NCBI RefSeq assembly: GCF_001619985.1
Contig: NW_017264195.1
Coordinates: 1,178,001-1,242,000 of the forward strand
Origin: Xylona heveae TC161
Taxonomy: Eukaryota; Ascomycota; Xylonomycetes; Xylonales; Xylonaceae
Direction of reading: 5' to 3'
DNA: 64,000 nt
Shown: positions 10,872 to 23,347 of the stretch, piece by piece
How the letters are laid out: every line of letters begins with the position of its first letter
Numbering within the stretch: position 1 is the stretch's first letter
Position numbers and translations under genes: made by a program
Notes under the pieces: generated by a model
What the model saw: the letters and a program-made list of their open reading frames with translations, nothing else
Database searches by the model: none
Told to the model about the DNA's origin: nothing

Positions 10872-12907
10872 ATGCCATCCGCCGCTTCTTCTGGTTTCAA
10901 TGTGCTTCGGGATACCAGGCCGGAGGATCATACCCTCCCTGCCTTCATGGTGTCGACGACTCGAGGATTCTTGCCGAGGCAGGAACCCGTTGTCACACTT
11001 CCCGTCGAGTTTGATGCACTAGAGTCTGTCTTGAGCCGCATGCCTATCAAGACTGCTACCGGCGCCCCGGGTCTCCTGGCAGAGTTCAAGCTCGGCGAGA
11101 CGGTCCTGAAGGAGCTACCTGACCTGAGCAGCGCTATTGAAAAGTACCAGAGTGATCTTCCACTCATGAATGCCCTGTATAGGGACTACTCTTTCTTGGC
11201 CTCTGCCTACCTGCTGGAGCCATGCCACGAGAGGTTTGTTAGGGGAGAGCCCTATGGTCTTGGTAGACAGCGGTTGCCCAGCAGCATCGCTAGACCCATT
11301 GCCAGGGTCGCAGAGCTGTAAGTTACAACCACGATATCTTATCATGAAGAGAACATATACCCAGCCTAAATAAACATCAATATCCCCTTGAATATCTGAT
11401 GGATCTTCCCATTTAACAACCCACTCTCACGTGTCCCCTCTCCTACATCCTTTGTCCATGCTGCGATAAAATGATGAAGCTGTCTTCCCCCTCTGTATGG
11501 TCTGCCACTGACCCTTCCATCAATTTAGAGCTGGCTTCAAGCCCTTTATGGAATACGCAGGCTCCTATGCTCTATTCAACTACCGTCTGGTAGAACCATC
11601 CAAGGGCCTGGAGTACTCCAACCTCCGCCTGATTCGCGCTTTCGAGCATGGCCTCGACCCAACTTCATCTGAAGCTGGGTTTGTGCTCGTGCATGTCGAC
11701 ATGGTCAAGCAGTCTGGCGAGCTCGTCGAGGGTGCCGCTGATGCCATCGAGGGCTGTACTGCCCACGACCGAGCCGCCTTTGACAGCGGCCTAGCCAAGG
11801 TTGTCTCTGCCATGAAGAAAGTGAACAAAGTCATGGACGGTGAGTTATATTTTCCTTTTGCCCCTCATATTTTCCAAACCTCCCTTCTCCTCTTCCATTT
11901 TCCTCTCTTTTCATGCATTCTGATGAACGTCTGAAATTGACTCGTAATGAGGAATGTGGAACAAAAGCAAACCAAACGACTATGTCAGCTTCCGCACTTT
12001 CATCTTCGGCATCACCAGCCAATCCATGTTTCCCCATGGAGTCGTTTACGAGGGCGTTAGCGACGAGCCCTTGTCTTTCCGCGGCGAGTCTGGTGCCAAC
12101 GATAGCATGGTACGTTATTCAGGCCTTTTCCCCCCTCTATTCTGCCCGTGCTTCTTTGTCTTTACCGTTCATTTTTCCAGTTAATTGAAACTAATTGGTC
12201 GCAAAACTAGATCCCTCTCTGCGATAACCTTCTCCAGATCCCCATGCCCAACACTCCATTGACCGAGATCCTCAAGGATTTCCGGTCCTACCGTCCGGGC
12301 AACCATCGCGAGTTTCTCGAATGGGTCAAGGACCGCTCGATGAGCATCAAGTTGCGAGAATACGCTATGGAAGAAGAGACTTCTACTGGTGAGTTATTGT
12401 TACTTCCCTGCAAATTTGGACCCTTGTTCCGCTTCCTTGGCGGGGTTATGTGCGAATACTAACCTATACGCCCCTACAGCACTCTATCTCCAAATCCTCA
12501 ATCAAGTCCGCGAATTCCGCTGGCGTCACTGGTGCTTCACTAGGGAATATATCCTGAAGAAGACGGCCCATCCGACTGCAACTGGTGGTAGTCCTATTGT
12601 TACTGTACGTTTATTCCCTTTTTCTCCCTCTCTTTTATCCTTTTCCATAAAAGATGTAATCACAGATTTTACTCTTTTGCGGCGTTTACAATCCGTCATG
12701 ATGACTGATTAAGGGAATTAATAGTGGCTGCCCAACCAACTGCAAGCAGTTCTCGATCATATGGTGTCCATTTATGAAAAGAATCCCGACAAGCCCCATA
12801 TCAAAGCCACCTGCGAAGACATCATGCAAACGGCATATCACCAGCAGGATAACCTTCGACGGGAAGTAGACAAGTATTGTCGGGAAAGGAACGTGAACAA
12901 GGAGTAG
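10872..12907 (+). CDS. Indoleamine 2,3-dioxygenase (tryptophan to N-formylkynurenine)
   Basis: Six exons (10872-11317, 11529-11839, 11952-12109, 12211-12388, 12480-12604, 12725-12907) encode 466 residues. The first intron is 211 nt. The family signature is intact: REFRWRHW with the probable proximal haem ligand His381, then FTREYI and a TATGGSPIVTWLPNQL segment. Earlier blocks GFKPFMEYAGSYALFNYRL and FRSYRPGNHREFLEW also fit fungal IDO. The enzyme is a haem dioxygenase that opens the indole ring of L-tryptophan, the first step of the kynurenine route to NAD or to catabolism. No targeting signal is seen, so it is probably cytosolic. Many filamentous fungi carry several IDO paralogues; from this window I cannot say which one this is. 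Two palindromes upstream suggest dedicated transcriptional control. Confidence 0.96.
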
Positions 12908-13490
12908 GGCCCCTTCTTGATTGCATCTTAAATGTCTCCTTTTAAAGGAAAAACAAATCGGGGCCAGACGTAACTTAGATACAGCGAGTCAGGGACAAGA
13001 AAAATTAGCTTGGAAACACATCCAGGCATAATTACGATGATTTTTTACTTTTCATTTCGCTTCGAATAACCTTATCTGGGTTACTAAGGAACACTAATCA
13101 GATAAATCAACTTTATCCCTCCCTGTCCGCAAGAGTCTCAAAATGAAGTGTGTGATTTGTGGTAGAGACTGTCTAATATGCCAAATTGCTTCATATGCAG
13201 TTAACCTATGTGCAGCGCAGTGTGCATCAGAGTACTCTCCCTCTTTCAGCCGGTAAAAATTATGACGAAGAAGTGAAGTAAGAAAGGAAAAACGCCGATA
13301 TGAGTATACAGCTTCACTTTTGGGCAGGATAATAAGAGTAAATTGAAGAACCAATATGGAATTTACCGTGCCAAGAGTAAAGATAAGCCGACCCAAGCCA
13401 TAAGACAAAAAATGCAGAGTATAGAATATATCCCAGAACACGAGCACGTTATGAGAGCGAGGAAGAATTGAAAAAAGAGTGCAGGTGGGC
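12908..13490. other. Convergent 3' intergenic region
   Basis: This 0.58 kb stretch lies between the dioxygenase and J-protein stop codons. The open minus-strand frame inside it (13094-13522) has no recognisable features. It probably contains the two facing 3' UTRs. Confidence 0.5.
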
Positions 13491-14877
13491 TTATCTCGTG
13501 CCTCTTGCACCGGTTGGGGCATCTGTTCGTCGTCGGTTCATTACTCTACCCACTGCATCTCTGACCTCCGGATCGGCCCTTATAGTATTTTGCACCAACC
13601 AATCCTTCAATTTGGCTCGCACCTCACGCAGAGCTTGAGTATCGCCTGCAAACGGTGCCATTTCGAGACCCATCAGTCGAGTGGCTTCGAAATCAGCTGC
13701 ACGTGAGAATTGTTCTAGACGGTTGAGTTGCTGATTTTGCTGGGTTATAGATTTAGGATCTTTGGCAGCGCCGTTGGAGGACGGCGGCGCCTGGAGCTGG
13801 AATAGAGGACCCAACTGTCCCAGAGCAATGAAGAGAGTGAGTGTAATTTTTCGAGCGAGAACGAGTTGCTGAAACGGCAAATACGCAACACGACGGCGTA
13901 ATGTGAATACGCTGAGGACGGGCGTTACAAGTTTAGACGAAATGGGCGGGAAATAAGGTCTAGTGACGGTGTGAACTTCGAAGACGAGCAGTGCGGAGAA
14001 GAATAGGTAGCGCCACTAGGTGGATAAGTTAGCTGGGTGCGGAAAACAAAGATTTTTTTTGTTGGTTCAAGCGTTAAGATCTGTAGAAGGGAGGCCTACG
14101 TAACGTCCCCATTCAAAATATCCCAGCATGCCTAAGAAGATCATAAACATTCCACCGGCGGCATAGTATGGCACAATCGACTGCACTCCTGTAAGAATGT
14201 AATCGCGCCGCGAGGAGCAGTGTTTCCAGTGCAGAATGTCAGGTCCGAAACGCTCGTACGCAAACCGCTTTGCTGGCTCAAGAAGCGTGTCTTGTGCTTG
14301 CTTGAGGTGAACAAAGTACGCTTCGGATTGACTGCGCGCTTCTGCCGAGGAAATTTTGTCGGGGTGATGAAGAGCCGCGCTGCAATCGAATTAGTCAAAA
14401 TGAGGCGCAAAAAGGGCCTCTGATGGCGTGAAGTGGGGCAAACACGTACAGTCGTCTAAATCGTGATTTTATTGTTTTCTCCTCGACATTGTACGGTAAT
14501 CCAAGGTCTTGGTAAAAGTCACCCGCCCGGCGGAGCTCCCAGTCAGCTTCGATAATTGTATAGAGCAAATATGCCAATATGACAAGGATGTAGATGCGCC
14601 GCCGATGCTTCATGTAGCGGGGAGATCCCGGTGCTGGGCGAGGATCACCGGCTCGAACAGTGATGCCGTAGTAAAGTGACTGGAGCCATCCTGTGACAAG
14701 CTGCAAGTTGTTAGATCCAGAACTAGCAATGATAGGACGAAACAAATATAAAGACCTAATAAAATTAAAACAAAGGATATACTGGTGCAATGACAGAAGA
14801 TGGAAACGACGCGAGATTGCGGGGAGCTATACATTTGGCAGAAAGGTCCAACCTGCGTAAGAGAGCAAGTTGCTCAT
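13491..14877 (-). CDS. erj5: ER membrane DnaJ-domain protein (Erj5-like)
   Basis: Four exons (14877-14833, 14700-14450, 14379-14100, 14015-13491) encode 366 residues. It starts MSNLLSYAGWTFLP, followed by RAGDPRPAPGSPRY and a hydrophobic segment (IYILVILAYLLYTIIEA). Next comes the J domain: DFYQDLGLPYNVEEKTIKSRFRRLAALHHPDK in pieces, with the catalytic HPD at about 104-106, assembled only after splicing the 70-nt second intron. Further membrane segments follow (VPYYAAGGMFMIFLGMLGYF and the YLFFSALLVFEV region), then a basic and Gln-rich C-terminus. This layout matches yeast Erj5, an Hsp40 co-chaperone for Kar2/BiP. The first exon is short, and the start is the ATG at 14877. It diverges from the Rpa43 gene with 344 bp between starts. 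Confidence 0.9.
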
Positions 14878-15221
14878 CACGGCAAGAGCTGGTAGTTGAG
14901 AAGCAACTCAAAAATCTCGCTCCCTATTTTGAAAATTGTACTTTGCTGTCTCAAGGACTCAATATTATCATGGTTGTTTATGTGGACGGTCGAGCTACTG
15001 TGGCATAAGAGAGGTATCTAGAGGTTGCTGTTCACCGCAGAGCCACCTCTGGATGCTGATTGGTGGAAAATTCAGGGACAGAACGAGTCGGGCGGAGATT
15101 GCCGCACATGAATTTCACGTCACCAAAACTTTATTCCCGGCCATTTCAACTCAACCCATTGCAGACTCTTGAAGCAATTATAGGACATTTAGAGTCTGCC
15201 TTTTCGGTGGACATTGACACC
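14878..15221. promoter_or_regulatory. Bidirectional promoter, erj5 and rpa43
   Basis: Only 344 bp separate the start codons of the divergent ER J-protein and RNA polymerase I subunit genes, so both promoters must share this DNA unless the rpa43 CDS begins at its upstream in-frame ATG (15108), which would shorten the gap to 230 bp. Confidence 0.6.
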
Positions 15222-16256
15222 ATGTCTGCCGAAGTCGAAATGTCCTCAACGCCTCCGACGGAAAAGGTTCATAAGAAGCACAAGGGACACAAGGAGCACA
15301 AAGATCGCTCCGATAAGAAGAGCGAAAAGAAACGCAAAAGAGACGAGAAGCAAGACGCAGAGCGATCGCCTTCCAAGAGAGGCCGCTCGGAAGCTCCTGT
15401 GGCTACTGAGACCCCAGCCACCGATGCGAAAACTTCCAGCAACTACGACGATGCGCCTGAGGGCTCCCCGTTCTCTGTTCACACCGCTTCGCTCTACCTA
15501 CCACTTGCACCCATTTCCCAATTGAAGCCAATCGATGGCCTCTGCGCAGAGCATCTTTCTCCTCTCATCCTTACATACTATGCGCCGTTCCGAGGCGTGG
15601 TGCTCTCGTATAGCAATGTGCGATTGTCAGAGCAACCGTCCGCAGCAGGCAAGCAAGGTTCTGGTCCCGTCTTAGCTCAGTCGGTCGACGAATATGCGGT
15701 CAGCTTCGTCTGGGTCACCGCCGACTTCCTCCTGTTTAATCCGAAGCGTGGCGACTGGATCGAAGGATGGGTCAACTTGCAGCACGAAGGTCACTTGGGT
15801 CTCGTTTGCTGGAACCTTTTCAACGCCAGTATAGAGCGGAAACGGCTACCGAAAAGCTGGCAGTGGGTCGGTCCAAGCACGTCTAGGTCAAATTCAAGGG
15901 CAGATGATCAGGCCGATGCTGCTGCCGAGGGCGAGGGCTATTACGTGGACGAGGACGGTAACAAGGTCGAAGGCAAGATTAAGTTCAGGGTCAAGGACAT
16001 TGAAACCTCGGCTTCTTCTAGTCATGAGAGGGGTTTCTTGAGCATTGAGGGTACCATGCTACCCGAGGAAGAAGAAAAGCAGCTCTTGGAACAGGAAGTC
16101 TCCAATAAGAAGCGCCCTGCGCTCAAAGGCAGACGAGGAATACAGCGCATACAGCCGGTATTCAAGCAATCCAAGCCTCAGACAGTGCATATAGAGACAG
16201 GGAAAGCTTCTAATGATGCCGATTCTGGCACGGGTAAGCATAGAATGGCGTACTAG
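15222..16256 (+). CDS. rpa43: DNA-directed RNA polymerase I subunit Rpa43
   Basis: This is an uninterrupted 344-residue reading frame. The first 60 residues are highly basic (HKKHKGHKEHKD, KKSEKKRKRDEK), typical of a nucleolar protein. The conserved body starts at SPFSVHTASLYLPLAPISQ and continues with APFRGVVLSYSNVRL and VTADFLLFNPKRGDWIEGWVNLQ, the S1/OB-like Rpb7-type fold, then GHLGLVCWNLFNASI and a C-terminal extension with YYVDEDGNKVEGKIKFRVKDI. Rpa43 pairs with Rpa14 in the Pol I stalk and contacts Rrn3 during rRNA transcription. I chose the ATG at 15222 because homology begins there or later. An in-frame ATG at 15108 would add 38 residues without obvious homology. Confidence 0.94.
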   Translation: MSAEVEMSSTPPTEKVHKKHKGHKEHKDRSDKKSEKKRKRDEKQDAERSPSKRGRSEAPVATETPATDAKTSSNYDDAPEGSPFSVHTASLYLPLAPISQLKPIDGLCAEHLSPLILTYYAPFRGVVLSYSNVRLSEQPSAAGKQGSGPVLAQSVDEYAVSFVWVTADFLLFNPKRGDWIEGWVNLQHEGHLGLVCWNLFNASIERKRLPKSWQWVGPSTSRSNSRADDQADAAAEGEGYYVDEDGNKVEGKIKFRVKDIETSASSSHERGFLSIEGTMLPEEEEKQLLEQEVSNKKRPALKGRRGIQRIQPVFKQSKPQTVHIETGKASNDADSGTGKHRMAY

Positions 16257-16655
16257 GGATCTTAAAAGTTTATTGGGGAGTCGATGGCATTTTTGTATAT
16301 CCTTTGTATTTACAGCGATATAATTTCTCTTTACAATTTTTCAAGGCTAGACGCGATGAGTGTCAGTACATATTTGATCTATAAGTAAGAAAAAATCAAA
16401 TGGGTTGATTCAGGAAGAGATTGGTATCATGATTTGAGTGGATTACTGCAAAAGCTACTTGGACTTGTGATTGGCGTCTAGATGCGACTCTCCGGGCGCG
16501 TGAATCTCGCTGCACCCCACAATTTCTCTCTTGAAGCGGCAACTTCCAAAAGATGCACACACGAATAATCTTCCTCTTTTCTTGATTGATTGAGGGAGTC
16601 AATTCGGGCTACGGGAGAAACTTGAGAAGCCTTCTCCCTGTAACTCGAATACAAA
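16257..16655. other. Short intergenic region, rpa43 to coilin-like gene
   Basis: These 399 bp hold the rpa43 3' UTR and the promoter of the coilin-like gene, both on the plus strand. No other feature was seen. Confidence 0.5.
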
Positions 16656-19600
16656 ATGAGACTACGACTGTCTATCCACCGCAATGGCCTCCCCGTCACC
16701 AATGTCCTCTGGACGGTAGGCCAGACAGCATCCTATGTTGCTGCCACCGCAAACACAACCATTTCGCAGCTTCTCGATAACGTCAACGAGATTATCCCCC
16801 TTGAGTCTGAAGAATGGGGCTTGGAAGATTACGTGGTTGAAGTGCGAGGCTTCGAGTGTTTACATTTCTGCGAACTAGGCAGCGTCTTGAAAGACGAAGA
16901 CGAGGTTACGTGAGTAAATCTGCGGAGCTTGCAATTCGTGTATCATACTAATGACTGGTCCGTCATAGGATACGCCCCCTTCAGTCGACAGATTTGCGTT
17001 TTCGGAAATTGTCCGGGAGGCATCAGATTGCGCACGATGGCAAACATCTCATTGACGGTGTCGCCTTTGGCCGGCCATTTCTGCGGATTGCACCTCGGCC
17101 AGCAATAAATATACCCCCAAGGAAGCGGAGAAGGCTTCTTAGTGAGGAAGAAGGAAGAGATGCCAGAGAAGAAATAGAGACTCTGCAGCCGCAGTTACTC
17201 CTCCGCGCTGCGTCCGATGACGCCGATGAGAACGGAGATTCGGACAAGGAGAATGATGCAGACTATGTTCCTGGAATAGACGAGGATGAGGAAGAAGATA
17301 GTGATGGCGATGTCCTAGAACATGAAGAGGAAGCCCTCGAGGACGGCGAAGCTTCGTATCCAGTTGCGCGGGATCGAATTGGGGAGTCTTCCGAGAGATC
17401 ATTAAGGTTGGATGGGACAGGCGAACGAGAACGCGGAACATCTCGACGTTCAGAGAGAAGAACTAGATTTCTCTTGGAGCAAGAACGACCGTCAGAAGCG
17501 CCTACTGAAAGACAGTCTTATACTCCGGGAGAATACGAGAATCCGCTCCTTGACTATTTTGCCAGCGCTGGCAATCCTGCGCCGGAAAGCAGCAATACAT
17601 GGCCGGAAAGCGAGTCGGTCACAGTATCCAGAATCAGACCGGCTAAACATGTTTCGAACACACCTTCAGGTCCAACTGAGCGGTCCGATGCTCCTATATT
17701 GACTTCACCTGTGGATATCAAAGTTGAATTAAATACCGCTGAAAGCTCAGAAGATGAGCATGAAGCTATGGATTATGACTCTGAAAATTCGGAATCTGAA
17801 TCGGAGCCAGCTGATTTACGTCGGGGAATATCTGGCAAGTCTTCAGAAGAGAGCTCTGAAAAGTCCTCCGAGAGCTCTTCGGAAGATTCGTCCGATGACT
17901 CCTCAGAAGATTCGTCAGATGACCCATCTGACCGGGAAATTTTGCCTGGAGCTCGTGATTGGAGTGCTAGTTCCGACTCGTCCAGCTCGGATCAGACAAG
18001 CGATGAAAGAGAAGATGATGTTGAAGATGATGGTGATGACGATGATAGTTCCTCTTCAAATGCTTCTAATTCTAGCAGCGACTCTTCGTCAGAGGAATCA
18101 GACAGTTCCTCGGCCACTTCTTCGTCCGATGAGGATTCTTCAGGATCAGAGCCAGAAGAGATATCGTCTCATGAACCTGGCCAGAGATCGGCAACTTCTG
18201 TACCCGTTGGCGACAGCATGACAGCTCAGCACATCGCAAATGCTCCCAAGACACTTGTCACAAAGCCGCCAACTACGACTGCCACTTCTGTTCCCCCTGG
18301 TAGCGGGCGCCCAGAGACAAGGAAGCGCAATCAAAGACGACGCGACCACTTCAAAATTGAGAGCTTAAAGGCTCAGGGACTTCTACCGCACAACGCTGGC
18401 CGACGGGAATTGGCTGAGTACATTTCTAATGGAGCTCTTGATTCAGAGAAAGTTTCGTCAAAAGACGAAATTTCGGCGCAAAAGTCCCGCGAGGCAGCAG
18501 AATTCGAGGCTAAGAGGCAACAACTACTTCTTGCGTTGGCATCCGGAGGAATTGAGGTCGATCAACCCAGAAGACGCATGGAGCAGGCTGAGACTGGGAG
18601 TCCTCAAGAAAGGGTCACATCTTATCAGCCTACCCATCCCAGTCACAGTCGCGTTGAGGAGGCCGAGTCCGCAACGATTGAGAGGCCCGCCCATTTGGGC
18701 GAAGCTCCCGAGGCTTTACAACGGAAGACCAAAGTCGATGTTGCGGGTTCCAGGACGCGAGATGATATCCATGATGACGAAGAAAGCTGGAAGGACAAGA
18801 TATCCATGATGGCGGTAGAATGTTGTGAAGACGGGATTGAGCTGAGCGCACCGCCATTTCCTTTTGTTCAGCGCTGGGATCCTCAGCAGCAGCTCAACAA
18901 CAGGCGAAATAATCGCAGTAAAAACAAGCGACGAAAGAGAAATTATGATCAATACTACGAGGATGAAGCACAGGATTACAACTACGATAATCAAGGATAT
19001 GATTATGAGGACCAAGAATACTACTATGGCGACGAGGAATACTTGGCTGCCGAGCCGGAGCTTAACTATGACGATGAGCCATATGAGGAGAATGCTGCCG
19101 CAGCGGGTGCCATTGGGGTTGATCGCCGAGTTGAGACAGAAGTCAACGATCAAATTATGCGTGACACTGAAGCGGACGCAAGGCACGCCCTTCGAAGTGA
19201 AGAAGCTGAGGATGACTTACCACCTCTTCCCTCAGATCTCAGCACTCTCAAGCATTTCACACTGGAAGAGGCTGTCCCGGGGGCGGTCATTGCGTTTAGA
19301 CAACTTACAGTGTCGCAAGCCACAAACTGGGAGCCGAAAATTACAGATATCCGTACAGCTCGCATTGACACCTCTACAGATGGCATGCTAGAGTTGACTC
19401 TTGCCAAGCGCGACACTCCTCGAAAAAACAAATCTTTTGACAATGAAACCGGCAAGAGAATATTCGGCAGGTTCGAGATGCCATATTCAGACAATGAAGA
19501 CGATAATGAGGGGTATATGGAGGTTTCATATGACGAATTGATGGACCCAAAGCTTGTCAGAGAAGCGGGATCAGGGTCAATTGTGGGAAATGGGCAGGAA

Positions 19601-20989
19601 GCCAATAAACTATATCAGGGTCCGTCCGCCGAAGTTTTCACCGAACACACAGAGTCTAACCAACAGCCATCTCAGCCTGAGCACCCAGTCGGTCGACCAA
19701 AAGAACATGTTCGTTCTAAAGCATTACAGTTGATTCGTGATGCTGGATTTCGAACCAGTTTAGGATCAGAAGTTGAGTCTGTTATCCGCAACTACGGAAC
19801 AACGTCTACAAACAATCCAGCCAACACCATCTCAACCCCCTTGCGTAACGACGGACCAGGTTCTGTATCCCCCCGGTTTCATGGCATTGGATCTAGCCCG
19901 CCACGGGATGAATCCAACGACGAGACTCCTAGAGCCCAGGCCCCTCGTAGTCGGGAAAGACTTCCAAGCTCAAACGGCCCGGCGTCAATAATCGACTTGT
20001 ACGGTGTATCCTCTCCGACAAGGGCTATCCCGTCCGCCACAGAGGCCAGTGCTGCTGATCAGCAGAGGCAATCCTTTGACCATAATATATCCTTTGAGAC
20101 TGCTCCTGAAGGACCTTCCAATAACGGAGACACCTCGACCACTAGCCACACGCTCGTTGGCGAACAAGACAGGCCCGATTCCGAAAATGAGTTTCCAGAG
20201 GTCGAAGACATTCTTTCCAGCGCAAAATCTTCATTTGAGTCGATCAAGCGAGAGGCAGCGGATTCTCCTGCTCGCGGCAGTCCAACAGCAAACAGAGTCT
20301 CAGAATCCAGAGCCATGTCAGAGTCGGGTTCGGCGGCCGTTTCAGACACAAGTCTAAAGCACATGTCTGCCATTGCAGCTTTGAAACGAAAAAGCGAGAC
20401 CGCAGCAAAACCCGCAAAGAAGCGTGGCAGGCCGCGAAACGACCAGGCCGAGACTCCTCTAGCCCAGGCATCGACCAGTCAGCTTCCCCGCGCAGGAACC
20501 AGCACTCAGTCATCCTCTCGCAAGGAATCACTTGCCGCTGATAGCGACGAGAATGATTTCGACGTCGCTGTCGGCATGGATTTTGGACTTGGAGCAGACA
20601 CTGAGGACCCCGCTGCTGCCCCGTTTTCCAAACAACTTGCTGAAAACACATTAAATAATAACAATCTACCACCACCTTCCTCTGCTCCGCCCGCATCAGC
20701 ATACACTATCGATCTCACACTCTCTAGCGACCCTCCCGCCCCAGCTGATGACAACGATAATGAGTCCGATGAGAATTATAATTCCGAGTTAGGCCTTCCT
20801 GCAGGCGAAGGCTGGGTCAGAAAGCGCAAGGCTCGAAGCGTTCAGCCCTACGGATTCTCTTCGTCTCAGCCAGTCATCGGTAGCGCACATACTAGGAGAA
20901 CCACAAGGCAAGCTTCTGCTGCAGCCGCTGCAACTTACCCTACTGCCGGAGGTTCTACTGGTGTAGGGAAGAGGAAGAGGTTTACATGA
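16656..20989 (+). CDS. Coilin-like large nuclear protein
   Basis: Two exons (16656-16909, 16969-20989; 59-nt intron) encode 1424 residues. The N-terminus (MRLRLSIHRNGLPVTNVLW) to about residue 130 resembles the coilin ubiquitin-like domain, ending with an NLS (PPRKRRRL). A long acidic Ser-rich tract spans about 340-490. An Arg-rich patch, RKRNQRRRDHFK, is near 536. A YD/DE-rich region is near 745-795. At about 835-905, LPPLPSDLSTLKHF, PGAVIAFRQLTVS and WEPKITDIRTARI match the atypical Tudor fold at the coilin C-terminus. An AT-hook-like KKRGRPRND is near 1235 and the end is basic. Coilin scaffolds Cajal bodies and snRNP maturation. The protein is far longer than human coilin (576 residues), mostly by disordered sequence. 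Assignment rests on order and pattern, not alignment. The intron is phase 2 with canonical borders. Confidence 0.75.
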
Positions 20990-21767
20990 CCACCACGTTT
21001 GATTATGATTGGCAGCCACATTTGTTTCAGATGAAAGGCAAATTTCTTTTCAGCTATTTTTCCTTCTTTTTTAAGAAACAAATATTTAATCATTTTCATC
21101 TTGCCTGGGGCTATCGACTTCATTCATGGCACTCTTGCCCTAGCTTCCTCCAATTATTCTTTAATTCCTTACTTGTCTCGCATCTTCTCCTATCGAACAC
21201 ATCTCATCTCTTGCAACGGGATTCCTTCATACTTTGGGGAGATTTGTATTTGGAGTTGAGGAGTGAGCTATCTCTATCGGCTTTTACTTGTCATTTATTT
21301 TGCACATATTATCATTTGCCAAGTAGCCTAGCGCGCGGAGCTGATTTATAGTCGAGAGCTCTCCAAAAGTATTCATTTAATTCTGTCCTCAGCAAGACCA
21401 AGGTCAAGTGAAATGGGAATGATGGGATAATAGCGATGAATTGAATGAAATGCATTAGTGTGATAGTAACCCGTACTCATGGTACTGCAGCGAGGGCCCA
21501 GGCAGAGAAACGCTCACTCGTGCCAAGCGACTACTCATTGCTATTAACGATCTGTCACTTATCACTTTTTGCCCCGATTGAGACAGAACAGAGAAAATGG
21601 AAGGATTCAAGTTAAATAAATAATAGGGATGGAGAAAATTACACTTTGAATAGGGATGTCAATCGGTCCCTGGCCCATGAAAAAGATGAGAAGGATGTCA
21701 AAAGGGACGAAAAGAAAAGGGCCAATAATTTTATCGTAGTATATTCAAAGGTAATGGTCATTAATCA
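20990..21767. other. Convergent 3' intergenic region
   Basis: This 0.78 kb stretch lies between the stop codons of the coilin-like and PP4-subunit genes. It is rich in T and TTC tracts and shows no coding signal. It probably contains both 3' UTRs. Confidence 0.5.
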
Positions 21768-23347
21768 TCATCGCATAGTGGTATCAACTGCGTCTGGACC
21801 TTCATTGTCGCCCGTGGCATCACCCCTAGTCGTTGTCGAGGTTGTTGTTTGTTCGCCTTCTTCTGTCTTCCCATCTGGATCTGTGACCATGACTGTATCG
21901 CCGTTCCCATCGTTCCCGTCTTTTTCTTTTTCCGCGCTTGACTTTGATAGGTTTTCTTCGTCTTTTGCGGACTGGGACTCGGCCTCCGTGGAAGTTTGTT
22001 GTTGCTCGGGCTTATTGGCGCCTTCGGAGTGCTGCTCCGTAGTTGTCTGTGTAGGCGTCAACTCCGTGGTAGAAGTCGGCACGCTTCTTCCGAGAGCAGC
22101 CTCGACACTGAAACCTGCTCCGGCACCGGGCGCGCGCTCTTGCGGACCCATGTCTTCGACGCCGACTTCTTCTGGGCCCCGCGCGTGCGGGAGCTCGTCT
22201 TCCCCGCCTTCGCCAACGGGCGCGGTTTCAGATTCTCCTGTGGCACTGGACGCCATGCGCGCACGCGCAATGGGGTTTCGAGTTTGAGATACGGGTATTA
22301 CGCCAGCTTCTTGTTCCTGGCGCAGAAGTTCGCCCTGAGTGACGCCTCCATGGTCACGGCGCGAATGGCTAATCCCGTTGGATATGTCCTCAATATGGTT
22401 GCCTGCTCCAGTGCTGGCACCTTCAGCATTTTCAGTATTTAATAAGTCGCTGGCGCCACCCGTCTCGGTGGTGTCGAGGTCCTCGTCGTCGGCTGCGTCC
22501 CGGGTAACAGAGACGTTTTGCAGCCACGGAATAGGCGTAAGCAGTGCGCCGCCAAGGCTCTCATCGCTGCCTATTGCACCAGTCATCATAGGGGTGTTGG
22601 TGACTGGTGGTGCAATGCCGTTAAGAACGCTGTTTGCGTCGCCATTCTTCGGGAACACAGCATGTGGCAGGGGGAAGATATCTGCGCCAGAAGAAACAGA
22701 TACGACGCGGTCGAGAGCACGGAGGTAAGATGGCAGGGTACGGTAGTGTGCCCGCGGCTGGAGAAGGAGCTCTGCAAGACGCTGTACTGTGTGCGGCGGG
22801 GTTTTGGAGAAGTTTGTTTGTAGAGTGTGGAGAATGGATGTGAGGAGAGAAAGAAGTTGCGGGGGAAGGGTGCCTTCTGGAGGCTGCACGGACGTGCTTT
22901 GGTCGAGAGTCGGTCTTTGATTCGGATGGCTATTCGATGGCAATCGCGGGCGTTTGGCTGGCGGGGGCGCGTTTTCTTTATCTGTCGTTTGAGAGTCCTG
23001 GGAGGATGAGGTAGTATTTAGGGTATCGGCGCCTTCTGAAGCATGTTGCGGTGGAGATGATGGCGGGTGTGAGCCAGGTGTGGGCAATTTCGGTATTGGA
23101 AATTCATTATGAACTATCTTGGTGTGACATCTGGATTAGCTGGAGAAAGGTCGGAAGGCAGTGAGAACAAAGCGTACATGCTCTAATCGTGATCCGATGC
23201 GGTCAAGCAGGCCAGGCCATTCAGAACTAGAAAAATATATTAGGGTTGTACAGAAAAGCTTCAGGTATCTATATGAGCGTACTAGTTCATTCGACCATCT
23301 TTGACAAGCTCCTCTAGTAGTTCCTGGTCTTTTGCATACGTCAACAT
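21768..23347 (-). CDS. psy4: PP4 phosphatase regulatory subunit, PPP4R2/Psy4 family
   Basis: Three exons (23347-23283, 23226-23178, 23117-21768) encode 487 residues. The first two exons are short and give MLTYAKDQELLEELVKDGRMN then YSEWPGLLDRIGSRLEH; the third begins IVHNEFPIPKLPTPG. Further conserved blocks are TVQRLAELLLQPRAHYRTLPSYLRALDRVVSVSS and NGIAPP. This is the PPP4R2 fold. The remaining 270 residues are acidic, Thr/Glu/Gln-rich and probably disordered. The protein tethers the PP4 catalytic subunit, which in yeast dephosphorylates gamma-H2A and Rad53 during recovery from DNA damage. The intron borders are canonical, and the start follows from splicing rather than from the longest open frame. 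Confidence 0.88.

Noticed and set aside
15108-15221. N-terminal extension of Rpa43 from an upstream in-frame ATG
   Set aside because: The added 38 residues show no conservation pattern; the ATG at 15222 gives the usual basic N-terminus.
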